Shown one piece after another: positions 34,601-44,803 of a DNA stretch of 64,000 nt. The position numbers and the translations under genes are program-made. Below the pieces are notes generated by a model. The model ran no database searches and was not told the origin of the DNA. It saw nothing but the letters and a program-made list of their open reading frames with translations. Numbering within the stretch: position 1 is the first letter of the stretch; the number at the start of each line of letters is the position of its first letter. Source of the DNA: Caenorhabditis elegans (Eukaryota; Nematoda; Chromadorea; Rhabditida; Rhabditidae); contig NC_003279.8 in NCBI RefSeq assembly GCF_000002985.6, forward strand, positions 3,162,001 through 3,226,000, in the 5' to 3' direction.

Positions 34601-36831
34601 TTCGTTTGATGAATTATTATTGAGATCCGAATAAAACTCGTCGAGTGTTGCCAATTGGTCAGTTATCATTTGAGATTCTGCATTCGGGATATTTAATTGG
34701 AGGCAATCATTATAAGCGTTCTTCGAGTCGAGCTCCTGAAAAAAATATTTAAAAAAAAAAGAAGAATTATTAAAGATTTTTTAACGTTAAAACACTCAAA
34801 CTGGCCTAAATACTAGAAATATTACAAAAAAAAACGAAAAAATTTCTCTATATACGCTATTTATGCTCCTGATACCGATTATCAATTCTGAAAAATTCAA
34901 AAAAAATCCATGCTTTTATATTAAAGGTGGTGTAGTCGAACTTATTTTATTGCTTTATTCTCAAAATTGTCTGAAAACACCGAATTTCATAATGAAACTT
35001 CTTGAAAACTTGTCAAAAAATAGTTATGACGGCTCAAAAACTGGTCTAAAATTAGTTAAAATTTTAAATTTGACCGACTTGTCAAGCGGCTAGAAACTAC
35101 CTTTTTTGAAATCACCGTCAAATTTTGAGTTTATATAAAATGTAATTATCTTGCGTTTTCAACTCGATTTAGGTATTTTAAAGTCGATGGACGGCGAGAT
35201 TTTTAAATTTTCATTACCAAATCTCGCCGTCCATCGACTTTAAAATACCTAAATCGAGCTGAAAACGCAAGATAATTTCATTGTATACTCAAAATATGAC
35301 GATGATTTCAAAAAAGTTAGTTTCCAGCCGCTTGACAAGTCGGTCAAATTTCAAATTTTAACTAATTTTAGGACATTTTCTGAGCAGTCATAACTTTTTT
35401 TTGAGAAGTTTTCAAGAAGTTTCATTATTAAATTCGGTGTTTTCAGACAATTTTGAGTAGGACGAAGCAGTTAAATAATTCGACTACACCACCTTTAATT
35501 TTTTTAATTCAAAAGTTTTAGTGTTAAATTCAAACGACACATTTTGCCGCCAAATACATGTGGATTTACGATTTCACACCGATTTTCCAGTATTTTCTCG
35601 TTTTTTCATTGAAATTTTAGTGATTTTCCCAAATTTGTGACTTTTTGTTAGTGAAAACAAACAAAATTACAAAATAAGGATCTTTCATGAAACTTTGATC
35701 GTTTTTCATGAAGAAAAGTCATAAATTAATGGAAATCACAATAATTTTTAATGTAAAACAGCGAAAAATCGAGAAAATCTGTGTGAAATTTGAATAGAAA
35801 TGAATGAAAAATATTATTCATCTCGTAAATCCACACCTGCGGCAGGGTTATCTGGCGGCAAAATTTGTCGTTTGAAATAACCGCTAGGATTTTCGGATTT
35901 GAAAAGAAATTAATATAAAATCAGGGATTTGTTTTTTTTTGAACTTTTCACATCGATATTCGGTATCAGGAGCACTCCTTTAATGATTTGGACCAGCTCG
36001 AGCACATTTTCCTCAAATTATCAATGTTTACCTCCTGCTCGAGCTTTACTTTCTTCTCATTCTCCTCCATAAATTGCTTATTCAACACAGAAAGTCTCTC
36101 CTGACTCTCCAACTCTTTCTTCTGAACCTCCGCATTCATGCTGGCCTGTTTCTGAGCTTCTTCTCTCAACATGAGCTTATCCTTTTCAATTTTTCCCTTC
36201 TCCTTGAGTAATGCAGATTGAGTCTTCTCGAAGCTTGCTTTCTCCTCTTTCAGCGAAGAATCGACAATTGAAAGTTCTTTTAGCAATTTGCTGAGGTTTT
36301 TCTCTTTTTCAGCGATTTTTTGGATTGTTGCATCGTATGGAAGAGTGATTGAAGCGTTCGTGTGATGATGTGAAGGTTGAGAGTGAGAAGAGATCTTTTC
36401 CATGATGGAATTCACTGAAAAATCAATAATTTTAAATTGAAAATCTCAAAAATTAGCTCTACATTTGAGGATGGATTCTTTTTCAAAATTCTTCCATTTT
36501 TTCTGATAATTTTCAGCTTTACGATTCGAATTTAGCACGTTTTTGTCGCTGATTGATGCCAAACTTCTAGCTTCCGAGAGGCCGATCTCCACTGAAAAAT
36601 AGAAAATTATTTATTCTTCACTTTAAAAAAACTGCAAAAATCACTTACAAAACTCATAATTATTGTGAAATTCCACACAAAAATGATGGAGATTTGAGGA
36701 TTTCCTTTCGCAAAGATCGTTTCTGCAAGAATATAGTTGAATATTATTTTTTTAGCGATTTGAAGTTCTTACTTCCGAGCGATCGCCTTTATTTTCGTTT
36801 TTCCCTCCAAATTCAGCAGTAATTGGGACAT
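31659..36831 (-). CDS. syp-5: Synaptonemal complex central-region coiled-coil protein SYP-5
   Basis: Nine minus-strand exons (36831-36773, 36722-36649, 36591-36463, 36414-36032, 34735-34259, 34212-34113, 33114-32824, 31838-31765, 31715-31659) join in phase to 547 residues. A short globular start (MSQLLLNLEGKTKIKAIARK) is followed by heptad-rich coiled coil, strongest at about residues 110-215 and 270-365 (KEEKASFEKTQSALLKEKG; EIKSVRKDINKLKG). The last 150 residues are polar and acidic with Ser-Asp-Glu clusters (SDEDD, SDDSDDDLNDEEGDADQ). This layout, the length and the clone position (Y54E10A.12) fit SYP-5, a C. elegans synaptonemal complex component acting with its paralogue SYP-6 in meiotic prophase. 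The symbol rests on memory; the sequence alone shows a coiled-coil protein with an acidic tail. Introns 4 and 6 hold long foldbacks. Confidence 0.78.
33165..34060. repeat. Composite foldback in syp-5 intron 6
   Basis: GCACCGCACAGAAAAAGAGG at 33181 is mirrored by CCGCCTCTATTTCTGTGCG at 34037-34055. TTACGCGCAAGATATCCCGC at about 33349 is mirrored by GGATATCTTGCGCGTAAGAT at 33692. Same family as 28930-29755. Confidence 0.8.
34923..35502. repeat. AAAGGTGGTGTAGTCGAA palindromic element in syp-5 intron 4
   Basis: Ends TTAAAGGTGGTGTAGTCGAA and TTCGACTACACCACCTTTAA are perfectly inverted. The arms contain CCGAATTTCATAATGAAACT and AAAGTCGATGGACGGCGAGA, mirrored across a short centre near 35210. Confidence 0.88.
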
Positions 36832-37240
36832 TTATTGACTGAAATAATTTTAAAAGTCTTTAAATATTTACAAATTACGTAGAAAATCAATGAAAACGCC
36901 AAAAAATCGAAGAAAATTGCGAAATTTTGAGCGAAAATTTAAAAAAATTAGTTTAAAAATTAAAGGCGCACGGAAAAAGAGGCGCGGGTCTCGAAGCGAT
37001 CAACCAATTTCTATCGACTTCGCGCGTAAATCGATAACGAAATGAACAAAAGTCTTACTGTAGGTTTTAAAGGCGCAAGCATATTATCCTCATTGGGCCT
37101 TGATGCGAAAACGTTTCCAACTCAAATATTAACATTGCTTTTTCCAGTAAAAATCGGAAAATTTCCGTTTTTCGATTTTTAGAAAAATCGGTACCCTTGA
37201 TCGGTGTGTAGATGTATGAGCATTCCAAAAAAATAAGAAA
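36832..37240. other. Short intergenic gap between syp-5 and the upstream minus-strand gene
   Basis: About 410 bp with a degenerate GGCGCACGGAAAAAGAGGCG repeat fragment (about 36964-36990) and a TTAAAGGCGCAAGC scrap. No gene seen. The spacing is compatible with either an operon or an independent promoter. Confidence 0.5.
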
Positions 37241-40200
37241 TCACTTTATTTTCAGATTCTTGATTCCGAGAAGCGTTGATTCATATTCACGGCATTCCAC
37301 GAGTAAGGCCTCGTGTTTTGTGCGAACTGAAGTTTTGAAATAATTTGTTTTGATTTTTTCGATTTTTTCGATTAAAACTTTCGTATTTTTTGAATTTTTC
37401 AACTATAGAATTTAAGAAGTTTTAACATTTTTTCTGATTAAAAATATTTTTCATTTTCAAAAGTAATTTTTACATTTCTTTTACAGGTTAGTTTAAAAAG
37501 ATTTAAAAGAAAGATTAAAGGAGATTTTCAGATTTATTCCTATTTTTCAGAATTCTTTCCGTCCGAAACTTAATTTTTTGAATTTAGAATATTCTTAAGA
37601 CAATTTTCAAAAAAAAAAAACGTACCATCAGCTGTCGAATCACTTGGACGAGTCGGTTGTGAGGCAGAAGTCGTTGGAGCAATTGGAGAGCCTTGGATAG
37701 AAGACGACGTAGAACTTCTAGTCGATGGGCTTCCATTTCTCGCTCCACCAGACGCCTGAAAATAATTAATAAATTAATTTTATTTAGAATTTTTTCGAAT
37801 CTCTAATCAGAAAATTTGCAAAAAAAATTGGCGAAAAATACATTTTAAAAACTAGACTCGAAATTATAAAAATTAGGGAATTTTGCTTTAAAAACCGAAA
37901 ATGGAACGTAATGGACGTAGAACGTAATAACTATTTAAAAAATTATAGAATTTTCTTAAATTTTTTATGCTTTTTTTAATGTTTCAAAAAATAAAGAAAT
38001 TCGCTGAATCTTCAAAATTGGTCTCAAATTCGACAATTTAAACTTCATTTAAATTTTTTTGGGCTGATCAAAATAGTAAAGATAGAATCAGAGAGAAAAC
38101 CAATGAGTTTAACCGGAAAACGCCAAAATGCCAAAATCAGGAAAATAAATTGTGCGGGAGTTCAAAAATAATCAGCCCATTTCTGTAATTTTTGCTAAGA
38201 CGCTAGGTACCCAATCTACTTACCGTAGGAACTGACGAATTGCTACGAATCGAAGGTGATGACGGACGCGGTAGTGAGACAGAGCAGTGGGAACTCCTGG
38301 TCGCGGAGACGGTGGATGTGCCTGCCGAGCCTGAAATACATACTATTAACGATGTGTGGACGGAAATTGCAAATTTTCCAGCAATCAGCATTTTTTTTTC
38401 TGAGAAAATCTAAGTTGTAGACAACTCTCTCAAGTTCCAGACTCACATCAATAAGATAGTCAATAACGCAGTTTTCAACTGTCGTAAGATTCTCGCGTCA
38501 TTCAGATCTACAAATTCAGCTTTTTATTTCAAACTGTTTAATACCTACATTAGACCCACATTAAAATATTGCTGCGAAATATTTCACCCATCATCACTGA
38601 AAATGTCAGCTAAATTAGAACAGCCTCTAAAATTTTTCTCGCGTAAGGTTTTCTTGCGCTGTAACCTATCTTTTCGACCCCTCATCAAAAACGATACTCG
38701 CACCCCTTACGAGCGTCGTTTATTCCTTTCTTCCCAAAATCTCTATTTTCTAGACGTCTCTTCCTAATCCTCAAACTCTATTTCAAAATCGTCACTCACC
38801 GGTGCCATTTCCCCAACCTATCCCAGTTTATCCAGCCTGCGTCAACTTTTTGTTGACAATGTTTTACCCTCTTCCCCCCCTCATACTTAGTCACCGGACT
38901 CTTGCGGGTCCAAATGATTATTTTATATCTATTTATTCATTCTTTTTTCCTTCACTTCACTGCTTTGTTGTAATTGCATCATTATGATTGTTGCCTGATG
39001 AATAAATATAAATAAATAAGTTCCCGTCAAAACTTATGGGCCTCACCACGATGGGTTTCACTCACAACTCTCACTAACGTTGGTTGTGGCGTTACAGACT
39101 ACAAAGACTGCATACACTACAAACTATAGACAGGCCCCCTACTATTTTTATATACAGTGGTGGCCAAAAGTGTATGCGTTTTTGGTTTTTGCTAATTCTT
39201 CATAATTTTCAAATGAGTATAACTCATAAACTAAGCACTATAGAAAGAAAAATTTAACTGATAAACTGTTGCTTAGAATCTTGTCAACATGTTAACATAT
39301 GATTCAACATTTCAAAAAATTCAGGTCAAGAGATACAGCGGAAGACACCTCGCGAGTCCATTTTTGGCTATTTCTCTTGAAACGCCTGTAGCTCGAGAAT
39401 GAGAAGTTTTCATTTTTTAAACTTACAGTTCTATTCTACAGGTTGTTTAATAAAAAAACGACTATATGCATGTGATACAAAAATATTTGCAGATTATTTT
39501 ATTACTAAAACTTTTCTCATGAAAACTTCTCCTTCTCGAGCTACAGGCGTTTCAAGAGAAATAGCCAAAAATGGACTCGCGAGGTGTCTTCCGCTGTATC
39601 TCTTGACCTGAATTTTTTGAAATGTTGAATCATGTGTTAACATGTTGACAAGATTCTAAGCAACAGTTTATCAGTTAAATTTTTCTCTCCAAAGTGATTA
39701 GTTTGTGAGTTATACTCATTTGAAAATTATGAAGAATTAGCAAAAACCAACAACGCTTATACTTTTGGCCACCACTGTATAAAGAAGATTTCAGACTGGC
39801 ATTGATGAAAACAAAACCTACGCCGATAAGCGAATAGGTTTTGGACATTTTGTCGTTTTTCCAAAAAGTAAATTTTTCGGTGATCTTTTAAAGATATTCA
39901 ATTTTAGATATTTAAAATTTTTTCAGCTTAGAAACAACTTATCCTAAGCCAAATATTGACAACAAAAGTTTCAAAATAGTTTCTATTTTTAGGCCACTAC
40001 TCAAGTAGCTAATCTACTTACCACAGAGGCAGATGAAGATCTTGTAGCTGGAGACGGGGTCCGAGGAGCTCATGGCGTGGTCGGCGGAGTACCACGACCC
40101 TGAAATACATACTATTAACGAGGAATGCACGGCAATTCGATTTAATAATTATATTTTTTTTTACAGAAAATGGTTTTTTTTCCATAAAATGCCAAGAAAA

Positions 40201-41229
40201 TTCGAATTCCGCCAAAATCCTAAGCCAATCCTAAGCCAAAGATTAACAAAAAAGGTCATATAATATTTTCAAACTGGTTTCTATTTTTAGGTCACTACTC
40301 AATTAGCCAATATACTTACCGAGGTGCTCACCAGGGGTGTGCGGATAATAGCCGAATTAGCCGAATTAGCCGATCGGCTGATTCGGCTAGCTTGGCTAAT
40401 ATTAGCCGAATTATCCGTTAGCCGAATTTGGTACCAATTAGGCGAGTTAGCCGTCTGCCGACTTTTTGACAGTTCGGCTAATCCGAAGTTATCCGTTAGC
40501 CGATTTTGGCCGTTGTTAGCCGAATTCACCGATCGGCTATTTCGGCTAATTCCACTAAAACATTTTTTGGAAAACAAAATTTTGTGAAATTGTATTATTT
40601 TTTCCTATTTGAACAGTCGTTCATCACTGAATTTGCTCAATAACAATGAAAAAAGTAACCCAAAACCTGAATTAACAGAAAGAACGAAAAAAAACTTAAC
40701 CAGATTTATATTTTCCGAATTAGCCGAATTAGCCGAAAATTAGCCGATTTGACCGATTGATTTTAGCCGAATTAGCCGTTAGCCGAAAATTTTGAAATTA
40801 GCCGTTAGCCGAATTATCTGTTAGCCGGTTTAAAAAAAATCGGCATTAGCCGATTTATCCGTTAGCCGAAAAAATCGGTTATCCGCACACCCCTGGTGCT
40901 CACTCTATGAATTGGAGGTCCTTGTTGCGGTGACGGTGGTGGTGCCTGCCGACGAGCCTGAAATACATACTTATAATGAGGTGTGGACGGAAATTGCAAA
41001 TTTTCAGCAATCAGCATTTCTTTTTCGGAGAAAATTTGAAGTCCTACCAAAACATATGGGTCTCACCCACAACTCTCAGCGAAAAATTCCAATTTTCAAA
41101 TTTTGTCATATTGAACATTTTTAATCAAATTGTAAAACTTACAAGTTGCTCAGCTTCTCTTACTTTGATCCATCGAGTTGCGCCATTTTGACGACTCGCT
41201 TTGGCAGCTTTGGTTCTTCGTTTCGTCAT
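37241..41229 (-). CDS. Small unrecognised gene, basic N-terminus, with tandemly duplicated exons
   Basis: Exon 1 (41229-41143) begins MTKRRTKAAKASRQ and is clearly coding: basic, then TRWIKVREAEQL. Downstream lie candidate exons A (40957-40904), B (40099-40022), C (38330-38224), D (37755-37626) and E (up to 37241). A, B and C share the same acceptor context (GTATGTATTTCAG) and look like duplicated copies. Two phase-consistent readings exist. Exon 1, optionally A, then D and E gives a Ser/Thr/Pro-rich tail (PSTRSSTSSS) ending in VRTKHEALLVECREYE and a stop at 37243-37241. Exon 1, A, C, D, E in another frame gives a Leu-rich basic helix (HRLEVLRRLL) and stops inside E. Codon choice (many CCA and GGA) favours the first. 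No known domain seen. A non-LTR fragment, a Tc1-like foldback and a hAT MITE sit in it. Possibly Y54E10A.13. Confidence 0.6.
38418..39021 (+). mobile_element. 5'-truncated non-LTR retrotransposon fragment
   Basis: Plus-strand translation from about 38430 gives HINKIVNNAVFNCRKILASF, then SAFYFKLFNTYIRPTLKYCC and FHPSSLKMSAKLEQ, the C-terminal end of a CR1/Jockey-type reverse transcriptase. The frame breaks after about 38765 and continues in another (LILKLYFKIVT). It ends in an AATAAATATAAATAAATAAG tail near 39021, the usual short-repeat tail of nematode non-LTR elements. The start is abrupt, as in 5' truncation. It is inserted antisense in an intron of the minus-strand gene and is not functional. 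Confidence 0.82.
39155..39777. mobile_element. Tc1-like foldback (non-autonomous) element
   Basis: The termini CAGTGGTGGCCAAAAGTGTA and the inverted ACTTTTGGCCACCACTG are flanked by TA on both sides. The whole 623 bp folds back: CACCTCGCGAGTCCATTTTT near 39346 pairs with AAAAATGGACTCGCGAGGTG near 39565. CAGTG-TGGCCAAAAGT ends are those of the Tc1 superfamily. There is no transposase frame. Confidence 0.85.
40332..40895. mobile_element. hAT-type MITE with 8-bp target duplication GTGCTCAC
   Basis: The element begins CAGGGGTGTGCGGATAATAG and ends with the inverted GGTTATCCGCACACCCCTG. GTGCTCAC occurs directly on both sides (40324-40331 and 40896-40903), an 8-bp duplication as made by hAT transposases. 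The interior is a repeated TTAGCCGAATTAGCCG motif. It has split an exon of the minus-strand gene. Confidence 0.88.
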
Positions 41230-41964
41230 TCTGGAATCAATAAAATTGAAATCAGGCGATATTTCATTTTTAATTTCGCATTTTCATTGTTTTATGGGGT
41301 TACTAAAGTAGTGTCGCGAAATGTATTTCAATACATTTTGCCATATTTCGCGGTGATTTTGACAAATTTGCTATCTTCAAATTTAACTATAAAGAGCCAC
41401 GCATTATTTTTATCTTGTCACTATTTTTAATTTTTATATCGAAAATGAAGTAAGTTCCGATTTTAAAATTGTAAATTAAATACAGGAAATTTACCGTGAA
41501 ATTGACGGATTTTCAAATTATATTCAGATAACGTGAACTTTGCAGTTCGAATGAAACTTAGCTCTAATGATAAAAAAACAAGGAATTGCCACGTAAACCC
41601 CGTTCTAATGTGTTTTTGGCATAAATCCAAATTACAAGCCAATTTAAACGTTTTCACTGAAATTTAATGGCTGGGTGTTACATGCGTCACTCCAACTAAA
41701 AACCTATCAATCTCCGAGCTCGGTGAAAACAAATACAGTTTAATGCAAAAATATGGGCACCTTTAAAGAGTACTGTAATTTCAAACATTAGAATAAGTTT
41801 CATTTTCTATTATTTCTTATCTAAAACCTAAAATTAAAAAAAAACACTAGTTTTCAATAAATCGCTAGAAATTGAGAAGAAACGAGTCTGAAACTATTGT
41901 AATTTTTTTTTTTTTTTCAACAAAATAAAATTACGTTATTTTAAGTAAATTTAAACTTTTTTGT

Positions 41965-42705
41965 CGACAAATTCGGCAAATCGGCAAGTTGTAGGTTTGC
42001 CGATTTGTCCGAAATTTTCATTTTCGTCAATTTGCCGATTTGCCGGAAATTGTCAATTCCGGCAATTTGCCACTTTGCCGATTTGCCGAAAATTTTTAAC
42101 TCCGGCAATTTGCCAGTTTGCCGATTTGCTGGATATCAGGTGTGCCAGAAATTTCTAGAGGGATTATTTTATATTTGCCGATTTGTCGGAATTTTCAATT
42201 TTGGCAATTTGCCGATTTGCCGGAAATTGGCAATTCCGGGAATTTTCCGATTTACCGGAATATTTAAATTCTGGCAATTTGCCAATTTGCCGATTTGCCG
42301 TAAATTTTCAATTCCGGCAATTTTCCGATTTGCCTGAAATTTTATTTTCGTCAATCTGAAAATTTTTCGGAAATTTTCAATTTTGGCAATTTGCTGATTT
42401 GCCACAAATTGACGATTCCGGGAATTTTCCGATTTGCCGGAATATTTAAATTTTGGTAATATGCCAATTTGCCGATTTGCCGTAAATTTTCAATTCCGGC
42501 ATTTTGCCGATTTGCCTGAAATTTTAATTTCGGCAATTTTCCGATTTGCCTGAAATTTTATTTCCGTCATTTTGAAAATTTTTCGGAAATTTTCAAGTTT
42601 GGCAGTTTGCCGATTTGCCAGAAATGTTCTATTCCGGCAATTTGCCAGTTTCCGTTTTGCCGGAAATTTTCAATTCCTGCGATTCGCCGATTTGCCGGTA
42701 AAAAA
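41965..42705. repeat. TTTGCCGG repeat cluster
   Basis: About 740 bp of degenerate units such as GGCAATTTGCCGATTTGCCG followed by GAAATTTTCAATTC, with larger-scale duplication (the ATTTTCCGATTTGCCGGAAT-ATTTAAATT block appears at about 42240 and again at 42425). Confidence 0.88.
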
Positions 42706-42714
42706 TCGTTTACC

Positions 42715-42860
42715 TCTGGTTTGATCTACGTAAATCTACAAAACATGCGGATGTTGAGACGCAGAATTCTCAACTGATTTTGTATGCTGACGCCACTTTT
42801 TTTCGGGCAAAAAATTCCCGCATTTTTGGAGATCACCCGTGATGGGACATCCTGACACCA
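42715..42860. repeat. CACGTG-family palindrome, degenerate copy 3
   Basis: TTTGATCTACGTAAATCTAC and GAGACGCAGAATTCTCAACTG pair with the family interior; the right end reads GGGACATCCTGACACCAATT. Terminal CACGTG motifs are lost. Confidence 0.65.
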
Positions 42861-43360
42861 ATTTATAAATTGTACAAAAGTGAGTCATTAGTTGTTTCAA
42901 TGCTCCATTGCTCTTCATTGAAACACCCCTAAAATCAACAATTTCTTTCTGTTTACCCCTGATGAACTAAATATGTCTCAACGATTTACTATAAATATCT
43001 CGATCCCAACTTTAAAATAATTTTTTTTTTCTTATCGGCAATTAGCCCGAAATAAAATATCCGGCAAATCGGCAAAAAATGACTAAAGGAACTTCGCCAA
43101 AGTCAGCGTCATCTTTTGATCAACCTATTTTTTTCCAATTCTTCCTTCTGCCAATGACCCTGAAACGTCACTTAATCATTTTTTTTCACCCACAATATGA
43201 TAAGATCACTGCTACGGCGACCTGTTCATCCCCAAAACTGTTCTTTATTCTTTCTAAACGAATTTTGGTCGTGATCTCTGTAAGCCAGAGAAAAATGGAG
43301 AAGTAGGTCGTTTTCCTGGTTATTTTAAGCGGTTTATTTCTCAAAAAATTTCATTTAGTA

Positions 43361-43547
43361 CACGTGGTGCCAGGCTGTCCCATAAAGGCTTGATCTACAA
43401 AAAATGCGGGAATTTTTTGCCCGGAAAAAAGTGACGTTAGCACATTCTTAACCATGCGAAATCAGTTGAGAACTCTGCGTCTCTTCTCCCACATATTTTG
43501 TAGATCTATGTAGATCAAACCGAAATGAGACACTCTGGCACCACGTG
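43361..43547. repeat. CACGTG-ended palindromic MITE, copy 4
   Basis: Starts CACGTGGTGCCAGGCTGTCC and ends GACACTCTGGCACCACGTG. Inside are AATGCGGGAATTTTTTGCC, GTGACGTTAGCAC and GTAGATCTATGTAGATCAA. Among the best-preserved copies here. Confidence 0.85.
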
Positions 43548-43774
43548 CGCGCGCAAATGAGGAAAGCGCTGACCAATCAGCGAATGACAAAATGTGCTGA
43601 TTGGTCGGCGCAGCCTTGGTTTGCGCTCGAATTTAAAATAGAAAACCTAAATTTTTTCGATTTTCCAATATATTCCGAGAAAAAAAAAATTTTTTTCCTT
43701 TTCAAAATTCCTTTTTAGAATTAGAAAATTGTAAAATGTTCTGTTAATTTTTAAAACATTTTTTTCGAATTATT

Positions 43775-44390
43775 CCGATTTGCTGTTTTTTCGGCAAATT
43801 CGGCAAATCAGCAGTTTGTCAAAAATAAAAAAAATCAGTTCCAGCAATTTGCGGAATTGCCGATTTGCCGGAAATTTCGATTCTGGCAATTTGCCAATTT
43901 GCCGGAAATGCCGATTTGCCGGAAATTTGCCAGAAATGCCGATTTGCCAATTTGCCGGAAATGCCGATTTACCGGAAATTGTAATTCCGGCGATTTGCCG
44001 ATTTGCCGGAATTTTCAATTCTGGCAATTTGCTGATTTGCCAGAAATTTGGGAAACGACAATTTACCGGAAATTTCAATTCCGGCAACTTGCCGAATTGC
44101 CGATTTGCCAAAAATTTCAATTCCGGCGATTTGCCAGAAATTTGTCAAATTCCCAATTTGCAGGAAATTCCGGAAACGACGATTTACCGGAAATTTCAAT
44201 TCCGGCAATTTTCCGATTTGCTGTGAATTTGCCGAAAATGTTGATTCACCGATTGGCCGGAATTTTCGAATCCGGAAATTTGCCGCTTTTCCGGCAATTT
44301 TCCGATTTGCCGTTTTTCGGCAAATCGACAGTTTGCCAAAAATAAAAATAAAACAAATTTTAATTCCGGAAATTTGCCAATTTTTCTCCA
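43775..44390. repeat. TTTGCCGG repeat cluster
   Basis: Roughly 600 bp of units such as GCAATTTGCCAATTTGCCGG with AAATGCCGATTTGCC variants, ending about 410 bp before the DOMON gene start. All long frames across it come from the repeat. Confidence 0.88.
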
Positions 44391-44803
44391 TCAATTTTTC
44401 CCGGTTTTTCGTTGTTAGTTTTTTTCGGGACTACTATAATAATCCCAAGTCAACTTTTTTCCTTCAGTTTCTTGATAAACGTCTTCATCTCTTCATCTAT
44501 ATTACAATTCACTCTCTCTTTCTCTCTTTCTCTCATATTCTAACACTATAATTCTCGAAACAAAAACTCGGGTCGTTTGGGGTCGAATCTGGTTTATCAT
44601 TCGTCATTAATAGACGACTTATGTCTTCAATTGCTTCCTCATTTACAATATTTTCTTTCTTTTTCCTTTTTTCTCTCTCTCTTCAATCTTCTTCTATTTG
44701 TTTTCTTACTTTTCCTTCCATTATTTGCCAACAATCCCTGCCAACCAGTCCAAAACCCATCACCTCTCCTCATTTCTTAAACATATTTCCCCAATTTCAG
44801 AGA

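Larger units (their letters stand above)
41230..44803. other. Divergent, repeat-rich intergenic region
   Basis: About 3.6 kb between the minus-strand gene starting at 41229 and the DOMON gene starting at 44804. It holds two GCCGG clusters, two CACGTG-ended palindromes, a GCACCTTTAAAGAGTACTG scrap (about 41756) and a pyrimidine-rich stretch (44480-44790: TCTCTCTTTCTCTC runs) just before the DOMON gene. No credible gene seen; promoters for both neighbours should lie at the two edges. Confidence 0.6.

Noticed and set aside
43780..44551. Frames of 110-167 codons rich in CRFAGN/LPEI units across the GCCGG clusters
   Set aside because: Both strands and several frames are open because of the short repeat; the same peptide pattern appears at every cluster. 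It is repeat translation, not protein.
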